NCBI RefSeq assembly: GCF_003054245.1
Contig: NZ_QBKR01000019.1
Span: forward strand, 1-64,000
DNA length: 64,000 nucleotides
Direction: 5' to 3'
DNA from: Melghirimyces profundicolus
GTDB lineage: Bacteria; Bacillota; Bacilli; Thermoactinomycetales; DSM-45169
The notes under the pieces were generated by a model. That model did no database searches. It was not told the origin of the DNA and was given only the letters and a program-made list of their open reading frames with translations. The stretch's first letter is position 1. The number at the start of each line of letters is the position of its first letter. The translations under genes and the position numbers were made by a program. Positions 42,985-53,686 of this stretch are shown here, piece after piece.

Positions 42985-44016
42985 ATGGACGTATCCTTGT
43001 TCGATTTTGAGTTACCCGAAGAGTTGATCGCCCAGGAGCCGGCGGCGGAGCGGAGCGGCTCCCGTCTGATGGTGGTGGACCGGGACCGTGGAACGGTGTC
43101 GCACCGCCGGTTTCCCGACCTCTTGGAATACATGAATCCCGGAGACGTGCTGGTGTTGAATGACACCCGCGTCCGGCCCGCCCGCCTGATCGGGACCAAG
43201 GAGGGAACCGGAGCCCGGGTGGAGCTTTTGCTCCTGAACCCCTTGGGAGAAGACCGGTGGGAAGCGTTGGTAAAGCCGGCCAAAAGGGTGAAAGAGGGAA
43301 CCGTGATCCGTTTCGGGGACGGGTTGCTCTCAGCGGTGGCGAAGGAGAAGACCGAGGCGGCGGGAGGACGGGTATTTCAACTCCGGTACGGAAGTTCAGA
43401 CTTGGATAAGCTGTTGGAAGACTTGGGGGAAATGCCCCTTCCTCCCTATATTCGCAAGCAATTGGACGAACCGGAGCGGTACCAGACGGTCTACTCCCGT
43501 GTCGTCGGCTCCGCCGCCGCTCCCACGGCCGGTCTGCATTTCACGCCGCAACTTTTGGATCGGGCAAAGCAAAAGGGAATCCGGTTGGCCCCGATCACGC
43601 TCCATGTCGGTTTGGGCACCTTCCGTCCCGTAACGGCGGAGAATGTGGAAGACCACCGGATGCATGCCGAGTACTATGAGGTGTCGGAGACCTCCGCCGG
43701 GGTGATCCGTTCCGCCGGACAGGAAGGCAAACGGGTGGTGGCGGTAGGCACCACGTCGGTACGGACGCTGGAAAGTGTGGCCCGGGAGCATGGAGAGATC
43801 CGGGCGGCCCGCGGCTGGACCGATATTTTCATCTATCCGGGGTATCGCTTTCGGGTGGTGGATGCCTTGCTCACCAATTTCCACCTGCCCCGTTCGACGC
43901 TGTTGATGTTGGTGAGCGCTTTCGCGTCAAGGGAGTTGATTCTTCAAGCCTACCGGACGGCCGTGCGAAAGCGGTACCGTTTTTTCAGCTTCGGCGACGC
44001 CATGTTGATCCTGTGA
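42985..44016 (+). CDS. queA: S-adenosylmethionine:tRNA ribosyltransferase-isomerase QueA
   Basis: 343-residue enzyme that transfers and isomerises ribose from SAM to preQ1 in tRNA, forming epoxyqueuosine. Typical stretches: [56 protein letters not shown] and [17 protein letters not shown]. Followed by tgt, the preceding enzyme of the pathway. Confidence 0.96.
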   Translation: MDVSLFDFELPEELIAQEPAAERSGSRLMVVDRDRGTVSHRRFPDLLEYMNPGDVLVLNDTRVRPARLIGTKEGTGARVELLLLNPLGEDRWEALVKPAKRVKEGTVIRFGDGLLSAVAKEKTEAAGGRVFQLRYGSSDLDKLLEDLGEMPLPPYIRKQLDEPERYQTVYSRVVGSAAAPTAGLHFTPQLLDRAKQKGIRLAPITLHVGLGTFRPVTAENVEDHRMHAEYYEVSETSAGVIRSAGQEGKRVVAVGTTSVRTLESVAREHGEIRAARGWTDIFIYPGYRFRVVDALLTNFHLPRSTLLMLVSAFASRELILQAYRTAVRKRYRFFSFGDAMLIL

Positions 44017-44059
44017 CCGATTGGGATGGAACCGCCCGTTTATCCGCCCCCCGTCTTAA

Positions 44060-45226
<1,167 letters not shown>

Positions 45227-45274
45227 CCCAGCTGCAGCTTGGAATAAACAATATGACTGACAGGAGGATTTACC

Positions 45275-45574
45275 ATGGAGGGTTTAGCCCAGTTTCTGCC
45301 GCTCATTCTGATTTTTGCCGTCTTTTATTTCCTGTTGATCCGTCCCCAGCAAAAGCGGCAAAAGGAGCGAAACGCGATGCTGTCCGCTTTGAAAAAGGGG
45401 GACAAAGTGATCACCATCGGGGGGCTGCACGGAACGATCCTGGACCTGACCGATGATCGCATCACCCTGAAGGTGAACGAAAACACCCGATTGGTTTTTG
45501 AGCGCTCGGCCGTTAATGCCGTCGTTAACCAGGAGGATGGATCGAAAGAAGAGAAGCAGGACAAAGAGAGCTGA
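45275..45574 (+). CDS. yajC: Preprotein translocase subunit YajC
   Basis: 99 residues: one helix (FLPLILIFAVFYFLLIRPQQ) then the conserved KRQKERNAMLSALKKGDKVITIGG, and a charged tail. Auxiliary component of SecDF-YajC. RBS CAGGAGG. Follows tgt as in most Bacillales. Confidence 0.95.
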   Translation: MEGLAQFLPLILIFAVFYFLLIRPQQKRQKERNAMLSALKKGDKVITIGGLHGTILDLTDDRITLKVNENTRLVFERSAVNAVVNQEDGSKEEKQDKES

Positions 45575-45683
45575 TCCTGGTCGTATCTACATACGCAGGA
45601 TCCCCGGAACAAGGGCGGACCGGAAGGTGCGTCCTTTTGTCAGGGCTTCTCTGGATGGAAAAGATAAGAAACAGGATGGAATA

Positions 45684-45715
45684 AGAGACACCTGACGGGG
45701 TGTCTCTTTTATTTA
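45684..45715 (+). terminator. Terminator after yajC
   Basis: AGAGACACC / GGTGTCTCT followed by TTTATTT. Confidence 0.85.
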
Positions 45716-46558
45716 AGAGAGGTTGGACATCTGTTCGGATGCTTTTCGGCGGGAGAGTTCCAGTTGATGCGTTCCCAGGGGAATTTCGCACAAACGGGAG
45801 GCGAGGCTGACGCTGACCGATGCGAGAACGAGGCCTGCGATCAGGTCCAGGTACCAGTGGATGCCCAGGTACAGGATGGCGAACAGAACGATTCCCGCCG
45901 ACAGGGCGCTGACTCCGGCCAGCCTTCGGTTTTGGGATTGCCAGGCGATGATCGCCATGGTGACCGAAATGGAGGTGTGGAGGCTGGGAAATGAATTGTT
46001 CAGTCCGGAAAAGTGGCGGTACTGCTCTTCAAAATCCGGGTATACCGTGGGAATCAGAAACTGCACATCGGGATGGCTGCTCCAGGCTTCTGCAACTGGA
46101 GCGAAAAGGAAAAAAGGGATGGCCAGAAGATAATTGATGCTGATTCCGTAGATCAGGGTGTACCAGGAGCGATAATCCCGGTTGTGATGATAGACGAACA
46201 GCGAGGCGAACATGAGTGTGCTGAACACGATCACATAGAAATAGGTGGTGACGCAGGTGAGGAGAGGGGTCTTGAATAATTGCTGCACCAGCGGGGTGAC
46301 ATTCTCCTCGAACACCTTGATATACGGGGTCCAGTCACTCACATTTGGATCCAGGTGGGGTTCCATGATCAGTTCCAACTTGTTCAGAAGCAAAATGCTC
46401 ATACCACCAAGAAGATGAAACAACATCACACGGCTTTGTATCAAATCCCGGAAGAGAAAAACCATCGAATGGAAGGGGTTTTTCCTCAGACAGAAAGCCA
46501 GGATGATGAGGAATGTTGCCAACCCGGTCGCGAAAATGGCGGTGGTGGATTGAAACAC
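45713..46558 (-). CDS. PAP2-family membrane phosphatase/phosphotransferase
   Basis: 281-residue polytopic protein with about seven helices. Active-site blocks SFPSLHTSISVT (C2) and YLGIHWYLDLIAG (C3) define the PAP2 superfamily, here of the inositolphosphotransferase (Aur1/Ipt1-like) branch; block C1 is weak. Likely acts on lipid phosphates at the outer membrane face. GTG start with AAGGAG upstream. Confidence 0.8.
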   Translation of the reverse strand: MFQSTTAIFATGLATFLIILAFCLRKNPFHSMVFLFRDLIQSRVMLFHLLGGMSILLLNKLELIMEPHLDPNVSDWTPYIKVFEENVTPLVQQLFKTPLLTCVTTYFYVIVFSTLMFASLFVYHHNRDYRSWYTLIYGISINYLLAIPFFLFAPVAEAWSSHPDVQFLIPTVYPDFEEQYRHFSGLNNSFPSLHTSISVTMAIIAWQSQNRRLAGVSALSAGIVLFAILYLGIHWYLDLIAGLVLASVSVSLASRLCEIPLGTHQLELSRRKASEQMSNLS

Positions 46559-46681
46559 GGCTCACACTCCTTGCCTTTGGGTGGCTGATTCGGAAACAGA
46601 AAGGCTTCGGTCCCGGCAACCGAAGCGGAGGGTGGATGGTAAATGATTTCCACTTGAGCCGTGTCCTGAAACCTGCCACGT

Positions 46682-47080
46682 TTATCGGACAGAGGTGTTG
46701 ACCCCGAAGATGCCGCCCAATGCACTCATCCCCGTCGCACAGACGGTGAAGAGAAAAGGTTGGACCCGCATGCCGGTGTCGAACGCCAAAAATCCGATGA
46801 TGAGCACGATAAGGACGTATAAAAGCCCTGTCAGGCCTCCGTACAACCAGCCTTTCTGTCCGGCTCTCCTTCCCGCCATCCACCCCCCCGAAATCAAGGC
46901 CACACCGTTGATCCCGTAGGTGAAATACGGAAGCGAGGCTTCCGCAACTCCCGTGAAACGGATCAAGAGCGCGGTCAGGACCGAACCGACCAAAACCGTT
47001 CCCAGCACAATGCTGATCCCGGTAAGCAAAGGGGAACGGAAAAGGGGGCGGGCGGACTCACCCATACTGCTTTGTTTCAT
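46682..47080 (-). CDS. yrzE: TIGR04086 family membrane protein (YrzE)
   Basis: 132 residues, four helices (LLTGISIVLGTVLVGSVLTAL; YGINGVALISGGWMAGR; GGLTGLLYVLIVLIIGFL; LFTVCATGMSALGGIFGV). The family is found in spore formers near yajC/secDF, exactly as here. Function unknown. Confidence 0.82.
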   Translation of the reverse strand: MKQSSMGESARPLFRSPLLTGISIVLGTVLVGSVLTALLIRFTGVAEASLPYFTYGINGVALISGGWMAGRRAGQKGWLYGGLTGLLYVLIVLIIGFLAFDTGMRVQPFLFTVCATGMSALGGIFGVNTSVR

Positions 47081-47280
47081 TTGTATACCTCCCGGCGGTG
47101 TTTGTACATGGGTATGAGCGTGTCTCCCTTTTTATGCCGGGCCTCTCCCCGCCGGAAGGAGATAAAAACCGATTCATGCATGACTTCTTGTTCCGGGGTG
47201 GAAAACCCTCCATAAATATGGATTTTTATTCAAATCGAATCTCGACCGGTCATAAATCCCGGTTACGGGGTGAAGACTAG

Positions 47281-47585
47281 AAGCGTTGTGAAAAAGTGAG
47301 CGGCAGCATTTACTCAAAGCCGCTCCGGCTGCACTCACAGAGCACAAGTCTCGCCTGGGTCGCTTACGCTCCCCGGTCTCGCTATGCTGTCCTGCAGAGA
47401 TGGTTGCACTGTCCGCTCCGAATCATCCTGCTGCGGGCAGGGGCAAACGCCTGCGGATGCAACACAGAGAAGCTTTTGCCCCTGAACGCCCTTGCAGTCT
47501 GATTCTCCGCTGGGCAGGACAGCAAAGTCGCTATTTTGGGTAAAAGCTTCCCTTCTTCTGAGCCTAACAATAAATCACAACGCTT
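47281..47585 (+). repeat. Interspersed palindromic element, copy D (one 53-bp module)
   Basis: 305 bp. Its ends form a perfect 13-bp inverted repeat, AGAAGCGTTGTGA (47279-47291) and TCACAACGCTTCT (47575-47587), the best preserved termini in the window. One copy of the 53-bp module sits between the left arm and CTGTCCTGCAG. The preceding 200 bases (47081-47278) contain no supported gene. The element ends 30 bases before the DUF421 gene start. Confidence 0.92.
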
Positions 47586-47615
47586 CTGGACCGGGAGGGA
47601 GGGTGCAGTCCGGAG

Positions 47616-48296
47616 ATGCTGACGATTCTGTTGCGATCTTTGTTTATTTATCTGTTCGTTTTGTTTGTGATGCGGTTGATGGGAAAACGGGAAATCGGCA
47701 AGCTTTCCGTTTTTGACCTGGTGGTTTCCATCATGATTGCCGACTTGGCGGTCCTGTCCATTGAAGACACCCGGATGCCTTTCATCCACGGCCTCATGCC
47801 GATCGTGGTGATGATGGCCGCCCAGATCCTGTTTTCCTGGCTGTCTCTGAAGAGCCCCACCCTCCGGCATCTGATGGACGGGAAAGGCACTTACCTGATC
47901 AAGAACGGAAAGATTCAGGAAGAGGAGATGAAAAAACACCGTTATAACATCGATGATCTTATGATTCAGCTCCGGGAGAAAAACATCGCAGACCCGGCCG
48001 ACGTGGAGTTTGCCATCTTGGAAACGTCGGGGAAGCTGAGCGTGTTTCCGAAGGAGGGAAAGCAACCCCTGACAAAAGAGGACGTCATGAACCCGCCTTT
48101 TCCCCGGATAATGAGACTGCCCGTGGCGTTGGTGATCGACGGCAATGTGCAGGAACATTCGCTTCACCGTATCGGCAAGGATTCATCCTGGCTTCGGGAG
48201 GAGCTGAGAAAATACGGTTACCACGACCCGAATCAGGTCTTTTTTGTGAGCGTGGACCATACGGGAAGACTTTATATCGATCCCCGAAAGGACTAA
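47616..48296 (+). CDS. yrbG: DUF421 membrane protein (YrbG/YetF family)
   Basis: 226 residues: three N-terminal helices with the conserved RLMGKREIGKLSVFDLV and a cytosolic region with two DUF421 subdomains (YLIKNGKIQEEEMKK; DDLMIQLREKNIADPADVEFAILE). B. subtilis has yrbG in the same place beside spoVB. YetF-type proteins are suggested to bind ligands at the membrane; role unknown. Its stop overlaps spoVB, transcribed convergently, by four bases. Confidence 0.88.
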   Translation: MLTILLRSLFIYLFVLFVMRLMGKREIGKLSVFDLVVSIMIADLAVLSIEDTRMPFIHGLMPIVVMMAAQILFSWLSLKSPTLRHLMDGKGTYLIKNGKIQEEEMKKHRYNIDDLMIQLREKNIADPADVEFAILETSGKLSVFPKEGKQPLTKEDVMNPPFPRIMRLPVALVIDGNVQEHSLHRIGKDSSWLREELRKYGYHDPNQVFFVSVDHTGRLYIDPRKD

Positions 48297-49873
48297 CGGG
48301 GAAGGAAGGGACTGAGCCACCGGCCGAGGTAAGGGATCCGTTTGACGTCCTCCCGTGTGACGAGGGAGAGAAACACCAGGGCCGCCAGATAGACGGTGAA
48401 ACTGGCTCCCAGTGACAGGAGAACCCGGAAGACGGTCCCGCCGCCGGTAAGGAGGAAGATCCAGTGGGCCATATATCCCATCCCTCCCACTGCCAGGGAC
48501 AGCTTGATGAAGTCGCCCCCCATCAGGGTAAAGGGGATGTAACGCAAGACACTGAGAAAGTGGAGAACGGTCACGATGACAATGCCGCAATTGATGGCGA
48601 TCACCACGCCGTCAATTCCCAGGAAGGGCTGGGAGCCCAAGAAAAAGATCAGGGTCGTTTTGACCACGGCTCCGAAGATGGAATTTTTCATGGCATCCTT
48701 GGCTTTGTCCAATCCTTGGAGGACGGCGGAGAGAGGTCCCTGAAGATAAAGGAACACGGCGAAGGGAGCCATGATCCGGAGCAGTCTCGCCACCGACACG
48801 TTGTTATACAAAAGGTCGGTCAGCGGGGCGGCCAGGACGAACATGACCGCGGCACAGGGTCCCCCCACCACCAGGGAGAGGCGCATGGCCTGATTCAATC
48901 GGTGTTCCACCATCCGCTGTTGTCCTTTGGCCGCCGCCTCCGAGATGGCGGGAACCAGGGAGACGGAGAGAGCATAGGTGATAAAGGCCGGGAAGAAGAG
49001 AAGAGGAATGGCCATCCCCTCCAACCGTCCGTACATGGCCGTGGAGGCGGCCACCGAGATCCCGGCGAGAGCCAGGCTTTGAGAAACGACGATCGGTTCG
49101 ACGGCATAGGAGAGGGATCCCACCATCCGGCTGGCGGTTACGGGGACGGCCAGCCGCATCAGGCGGACGGTGGTGTCCCGGAAACGTCCCCATTGTTTCA
49201 ACTTCAGCGCTTCCCCCGGCCGGAAACGGATCGGGGGACGGTGGGGATCTTTTTTGTATGATCGCAGCAGGAACAGCATCCCGGCGAATTCACCGATCAC
49301 CATCCCGATCATCGCCCCCGCTGCGGCGAATTCCACTCCGAAAGGAAGCAGAAACCGGGCCATCAGGATCACGGTGAAGATGCGGGTGACAGTCTCCACG
49401 ATCTGGGATATGGCGTAAGGACTCATCTGTTGTCTGCCTTGGAAGTAGCCCCGGAATATGGAGGAGACGGCGATGATGGGCACGATGGGAGTGATCCCCA
49501 TCAGGGAATAGACCGCCCGTTCATCCGTTAACAGCGTACTGGCGATCAACGGGGCGGTCACCAGGACGAGAAGGGTGAAAAAGAGGCTGGAACAGGTGAC
49601 GATCAGGATGGAGACGATCAGAATGGACCGGATGCGCTGTTCATCGCGGTTCGCCTCCGCTTCGGATACCAGTTTGGATATGGCCACCGGCAAGCCTGCC
49701 GTGGTGATGGTGATGACGAAGATCAGAATGGGAAAAGCCATTTGAAAAAGGCCCATTCCTTCATCCCCGATGAGGCGGGACAGGGCGATCCGATAGATAA
49801 ATCCCAGCACTTTGGTGACGAATCCGGCGCCGACCAGAATCAAGGTGCCGTGCAAAAAGGTTTGCTTGGTCAA
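48293..49873 (-). CDS. spoVB: Stage V sporulation protein B
   Basis: 526-residue MOP/MATE-superfamily flippase with about 14 helices (start FLHGTLILVGAGFVTKVLGF; KLVSEAEANRDE; AVLQGLDKAKDAMKNS). SpoVB is needed for spore cortex formation and is proposed to flip lipid-linked peptidoglycan precursors in the mother cell. Position next to yrbG and comN agrees with B. subtilis. Expected sigma-E control; no promoter could be assigned with confidence. Confidence 0.93.
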   Translation of the reverse strand: MTKQTFLHGTLILVGAGFVTKVLGFIYRIALSRLIGDEGMGLFQMAFPILIFVITITTAGLPVAISKLVSEAEANRDEQRIRSILIVSILIVTCSSLFFTLLVLVTAPLIASTLLTDERAVYSLMGITPIVPIIAVSSIFRGYFQGRQQMSPYAISQIVETVTRIFTVILMARFLLPFGVEFAAAGAMIGMVIGEFAGMLFLLRSYKKDPHRPPIRFRPGEALKLKQWGRFRDTTVRLMRLAVPVTASRMVGSLSYAVEPIVVSQSLALAGISVAASTAMYGRLEGMAIPLLFFPAFITYALSVSLVPAISEAAAKGQQRMVEHRLNQAMRLSLVVGGPCAAVMFVLAAPLTDLLYNNVSVARLLRIMAPFAVFLYLQGPLSAVLQGLDKAKDAMKNSIFGAVVKTTLIFFLGSQPFLGIDGVVIAINCGIVIVTVLHFLSVLRYIPFTLMGGDFIKLSLAVGGMGYMAHWIFLLTGGGTVFRVLLSLGASFTVYLAALVFLSLVTREDVKRIPYLGRWLSPFLPR

Positions 49874-49993
49874 AAACAGGCCCCTTCCTTCTTCTCAGGT
49901 TGGTTGATACAAGCTTATGCGCTTGTCCCCCGAATCCATGACTGGAAAGAAGGGGTGGGGATCACGCGGCTGCCGGAGGATTGCGGATCGCTC

Positions 49994-50022
49994 TTGCCGT
50001 CCGTCCGTCACGGTCATATAAT
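49994..50022 (+). promoter_or_regulatory. Promoter upstream of comN
   Basis: TTGCCG (49994-49999) and TATAAT (50017-50022), 17-bp spacer, giving a leader of about 145 bases before comN. Confidence 0.7.
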
Positions 50023-50089
50023 AAGTCCTAAGGGTGAATATTCTGTGGCGTCGTTACCTATGAAACACGGGATCACCCCGCAGGGGCGG

Positions 50090-50138
50090 ACAAGCCCGGG
50101 TGACGGGTCAATTACCCGTCGGTCCGGGTTTTTGCGAT
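50090..50138 (+). terminator. Terminator-like hairpin inside the comN leader
   Basis: AAGCCCGG...GACGGGT/ACCCGTC...CCGGGTTTTT: a long stem followed by five T, located between the promoter and the comN start. It could be a conditional attenuator or simply end an unannotated short RNA. Confidence 0.6.
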
Positions 50139-50172
50139 TTTTCCGCACTTTGATCCAAAGGGGGGAAAGGGG

Positions 50173-50466
50173 TTGGCAAGGCAAAATCTGAAACCTGTCA
50201 GCCGCAGACGCCGGCAGTCGGTGGAGCTGTTGAGCGAGTCGGAGCTGATGAAATGCATCGAAGATCTTTGCAACAGCAAGGCCGAAGAATTTCGGTATTA
50301 CGGTTACGAAAACGTGACCGGTGAACAGGTGTGGGCCTGTGTTTCCGAGAACTACCGCAGGGGTTGGCCCCGGTTGAACCGTCTGGTCAACGATATCATG
50401 TCCTTGAAAGCAACGCGGTTTATGAATTGGTTGATGGTGAGCGTTTATAAAAATCCGGGCGATTAA
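50173..50466 (+). CDS. comN: Post-transcriptional regulator ComN (YrzD)
   Basis: 97 residues; after a basic N terminus come LMKCIEDLCNSKAEEFRYYGYENVTGEQVW and WPRLNRLVNDIMSLKATRFMNWL, matching the ComN/YrzD family. In B. subtilis ComN promotes comE expression at the mRNA level. TTG start after GGGGAAAGGGG. Lies between spoVB and secD as in B. subtilis. Confidence 0.85.
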   Translation: MARQNLKPVSRRRRQSVELLSESELMKCIEDLCNSKAEEFRYYGYENVTGEQVWACVSENYRRGWPRLNRLVNDIMSLKATRFMNWLMVSVYKNPGD

Positions 50467-50489
50467 AAGGGCGCCCGTTTTTTTTTGCG
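50455..50489 (+). terminator. Terminator after comN
   Basis: Short GC stem (CGGGCG...CGCCCG) followed by nine T. Confidence 0.75.
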
Positions 50490-50500
50490 ATCACCACAAA

Positions 50501-50529
50501 TTGACACGGATGTTCCGTGTTGGGATAAT
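50501..50529 (+). promoter_or_regulatory. Sigma-A promoter of secDF
   Basis: TTGACA (50501-50506) and GATAAT (50524-50529), 17-bp spacer, 40 bases before the secD start. Confidence 0.85.
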
Positions 50530-50568
50530 GGAAATGGTTGTCTTCAAAAGAGAAGGAGGAGCATCAGC

Positions 50569-51807
50569 ATGAGGGTTCGCAAGGGAAAAATCGTGATCTT
50601 TTCCCTCCTGGTGATCGCCATCCTGGCCACGGCCGCCCTGACCGGACCGCAAGTGGCCAAAAGCATCACTCTGGGTCTGGACTTGCAGGGCGGGTTTGAA
50701 GTCCTGTACCAGGCGAAAGCGGAAAAAGGGCAAAAAATCACGCGGAAAGTGTTGAACGATACTGCCCAGGCGTTGAGCCGCCGGATCGACGTCCTGGGCG
50801 TGACGGAACCTCAGATCTCGGTGGAAGGGGAGGACCGGATCCGGGTGCAGTTGGCCGGGGTGAAAAACCAGGACAAGGCCCGCGAGGTCCTCGGAAAGCC
50901 GGCGAAACTCACGTTCCGCAGTCCGGACGGAAAGAAAGTGTTAATGGATGGAGCGGACCTGAAACAAGGAGGGGCCAAACAAGACTACGACCCAAACAAC
51001 CAGCCCGCGGTGACGGTTCAGTTTAAGAACGCGGAAAAATTCCGGGAGCTGACCCGGAAATACGTCGGTCAGCAAATGCCGATCTACCTGGACGACCAGG
51101 AACTTTCGGCTCCTGTCATCCAGGAACCGATCCCCAACGGGGAAGCGATCATCAGCGGAAACTTCACCGTCGAGGAAGCGAAGGAACTGGCGGAACTTTT
51201 GAACGCCGGATCTCTCCCCGTCGACCTGAAGGAGATCCACAGTTTCGCCGTGGATTCCGCTTTGGGGAAAGAATCCCTGAAAATGAGCATGGAAGCCGGG
51301 GTTTACGGGATCATCATCATTTTTATCTTCATGATCGGCTTTTACCGGATGCCGGGCTTGGTGGCGGTCCTGACCCTGATCTCCTACGGGTATCTGGTTC
51401 TGCTCGCTTTTTCACTTCTGAATGTGACCCTCACCCTCCCGGGGATCGCGGCCTTCATTTTGGGGGTCGGGATGGCGGTGGACGCCAACATCATCATGTA
51501 CGAACGGATCAAGGAGGAAATGCGCTACGGGAAGAGTATCCCATCGGCACTCCGATCGGGTTCCCGCCGTTCCTTCCTGACGATTTTCGACGCCAACATC
51601 ACCACCATCATTGCCGCGGCGGTTCTCTTCTACTTCGGGACTTCCTCCGTGCGCGGCTTCGCCGTCTCCCTGATCACCGGAATCGTGGTCAGCTTCTTGA
51701 CGGCCGTGGCCCTGTCCCGAATCATGATGACCCTGCTGGTCCGTTCCAATCTGCTTCGGCGTCCCGGCTGGTTCGGTGTGAAGGAGAGTGAGATCGGTGA
51801 ACTTTAA
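50569..51807 (+). CDS. secD: Protein translocase subunit SecD
   Basis: 412-residue RND-type protein using proton motive force to help pull exported proteins across the membrane. N-terminal helix then GLDLQGGFEVLYQ (signature D1), a periplasm-side domain (about 60-250), and five helices including LTLPGIAAFILGVGMAVDANIIMYERIKEE. Start ATG 50569 after AAGGAGGA. Unlike B. subtilis, where SecDF is one chain, secD and secF are separate here and overlap by 11 bases. Confidence 0.95.
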   Translation: MRVRKGKIVIFSLLVIAILATAALTGPQVAKSITLGLDLQGGFEVLYQAKAEKGQKITRKVLNDTAQALSRRIDVLGVTEPQISVEGEDRIRVQLAGVKNQDKAREVLGKPAKLTFRSPDGKKVLMDGADLKQGGAKQDYDPNNQPAVTVQFKNAEKFRELTRKYVGQQMPIYLDDQELSAPVIQEPIPNGEAIISGNFTVEEAKELAELLNAGSLPVDLKEIHSFAVDSALGKESLKMSMEAGVYGIIIIFIFMIGFYRMPGLVAVLTLISYGYLVLLAFSLLNVTLTLPGIAAFILGVGMAVDANIIMYERIKEEMRYGKSIPSALRSGSRRSFLTIFDANITTIIAAAVLFYFGTSSVRGFAVSLITGIVVSFLTAVALSRIMMTLLVRSNLLRRPGWFGVKESEIGEL

Positions 51808-52705
51808 CCTGGATTTCGTCGGTCGACGGAAGCTGTTTTTGATGATTTCCGCCGTCCTTTTGGGATTGGGGTTCCTCTCCCTCCTCTTTCAGGGGTTGAA
51901 CCTCGGAGTGGACTTCGTGAGCGGGACCCGTGTCGACATCAAAATCAACAAGCCGTACGACCTGGAAGAGGCCAAAGATCAACTGGAAGAGCTGGGATAC
52001 CAGAGTCCCGATGCGCGCAAGGCCGGACCGAAGAACGAGTACTTGCTCTTTCGGACCAGCCAGGTGCTCTCCCCGGACAAGGTGAACGAAATCGAAAAGA
52101 AATTCGAGACGGTCTATGGGGATAACGTTGCGGTGAACGAACAGAAGGTGGACCCGATCATCGGGCGGGAACTGGCCCGGAACGCTCTCATCTCCGTCCT
52201 GATCGCTTCCGTCGGGATCATTCTCTATGTCACGCTGCGTTTCGAGTACCGGTTTGCGTTGTCGGCGGTGTTGGCTCTGATCCATGACGCCCTGTTCGTG
52301 ATCGGCATGTTTTCCCTGTTCCAGTGGGAAGTGGATCTGGTCTTTATCGCGGCGGTGCTGACCATCGTCGGTTACTCGGTCAACGACACCATCGTGATCT
52401 TCGACCGCATCCGGGAAAATCTCGATTTCAACAAGCCGAAAACATGGGAGGAACTGAAAAAAACCGTCAACGACAGCCTGCACCAAACCTTGGTGCGCTC
52501 GCTGAACACGTCGTTGACTGTGGTTTTCGCCGCGCTGACGCTTTTCCTCCTCGGAGGGGAAAGCATCCGCTACTTTGCCTTGGCGCTGCTCTTGGGGCTG
52601 GCAGCGGGGACGTATTCCTCCATTTTCGTCGCCAGCCAGATCTGGGTGTCGTGGAAATGGAATTCCATACAGAAAGCCAAACTGAAAGCCCAGACCGCCG
52701 AATAA
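51797..52705 (+). CDS. secF: Protein translocase subunit SecF
   Basis: 302 residues with six helices; NLGVDFVSGTRVDI near the start and ALIHDALFVIGMFSLF, VGYSVNDTIVIFDRIRENL and RSLNTSLTVVFAALTLFLLGG are SecF motifs. GTG 51797 is preferred (AAGGAGA nine bases upstream). Partner of SecD and YajC. Confidence 0.95.
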   Translation: MNFNLDFVGRRKLFLMISAVLLGLGFLSLLFQGLNLGVDFVSGTRVDIKINKPYDLEEAKDQLEELGYQSPDARKAGPKNEYLLFRTSQVLSPDKVNEIEKKFETVYGDNVAVNEQKVDPIIGRELARNALISVLIASVGIILYVTLRFEYRFALSAVLALIHDALFVIGMFSLFQWEVDLVFIAAVLTIVGYSVNDTIVIFDRIRENLDFNKPKTWEELKKTVNDSLHQTLVRSLNTSLTVVFAALTLFLLGGESIRYFALALLLGLAAGTYSSIFVASQIWVSWKWNSIQKAKLKAQTAE

Positions 52706-52740
52706 AAACCGTTTGTCGGGTCATAAACTGTATTGAATGA

Positions 52741-52769
52741 AGCCGCGGGGAATCCGCGGCTGAATTTTT
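52741..52769 (+). terminator. Terminator after secF
   Basis: AGCCGCGG / CCGCGGCT then GAATTTTT, just before the CDF ribosome site. Confidence 0.75.
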
Positions 52770-52783
52770 CGGAGGAACGGATC

Positions 52784-53686
52784 ATGAACGGGGATCAGAT
52801 ACGCCAGGCGGAAACAGGGGCCTGGGTGGGAATCGTCGGAAACCTCATACTGGCGGTGATCAAAGGGGTCATCGGTGTGATCGCCGACAGCCGGGCCCTG
52901 GTAGCGGATGCAGTCCATTCCGCTTCCGACGTGGTCGGTTCTCTGGCTGTCTTGATCGGGGTCCGGGTGGCCAAAGCTCCGCCGGATGAGGATCACCCTT
53001 ACGGTCACGGCAAAGCGGAATCGATTGCGGCCATCATCGTTTCCGTTCTTCTGGTGCTGGTCGGTTTGGAAATCGGCTACGGTTCTTTCGAGGCCCTCTT
53101 CGAACCGGTGCGGGCGCCGGGCGTGCTGGCGGTGGTGGCGGCATTGGTCTCGATGCTGGCGAAAGAAGGGATGTTCCGGTATAAGTACCGGCTGGGAAAA
53201 CGGATCGGCAGCCAGGCGCTTATCGCCAATGCCTGGGAACACCGATCCGACGTCTTTTCGTCGATCGCCGCCCTGATCGGAATCGGCGGCGCCGTTCTGG
53301 GAGAAAGATTCCACATTTCCGCCCTGGTGTACTTGGACCCGGTGGCGGGGATCCTCGTTTCGCTCCTGGTCATTCGTATGGCGATCCGTTTGGCGAAAGA
53401 ATCCATTCATTACACCTTGGATCATGTCTTGCACGAAGAGGATGCGAGGGAATTGGTGGAGGCCGCCAAGGGGGTGGAAGGGGTGCTCCGGGTGGATGAA
53501 CTGCGTGCAAGGGAGCACGGTTTCTATGTGATCGTCGATGTGAAAGTGGCGGTGGACCCCCGTATGACCGTAGAGGAAGGCCATGGAGTGGGGAAAGCGG
53601 TCAAGAAGACGTTGATCGAACGTTTTGATCACGTCTCCGACGTTCTGGTCCATATCAATCCCTACCATCCCAACGGGGAGACCTAG
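52784..53686 (+). CDS. Cation diffusion facilitator, FieF/MneS-like
   Basis: 300-residue metal efflux protein with six helices and a C-terminal cytosolic domain. Transport-site residues appear in ADAVHSASDVVGS (helix 2) and ANAWEHRSDVFSS (helix 5: HxxxD), with DHPYGHGKAE in the loop. The B. subtilis relatives MneP and MneS export manganese, and Asn-Asp/His-Asp patterns separate Mn from Zn types only loosely, so either Mn or Fe/Zn is possible. ATG 52784 has GGAGGA upstream. Its TAG stop is abutted by repeat copy E. Confidence 0.88.
   Translation: MNGDQIRQAETGAWVGIVGNLILAVIKGVIGVIADSRALVADAVHSASDVVGSLAVLIGVRVAKAPPDEDHPYGHGKAESIAAIIVSVLLVLVGLEIGYGSFEALFEPVRAPGVLAVVAALVSMLAKEGMFRYKYRLGKRIGSQALIANAWEHRSDVFSSIAALIGIGGAVLGERFHISALVYLDPVAGILVSLLVIRMAIRLAKESIHYTLDHVLHEEDARELVEAAKGVEGVLRVDELRAREHGFYVIVDVKVAVDPRMTVEEGHGVGKAVKKTLIERFDHVSDVLVHINPYHPNGET

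Noticed and set aside
47098-47280. 60-residue frame before repeat copy D
   Set aside because: No ribosome site and no recognisable features; runs up to the element by chance.
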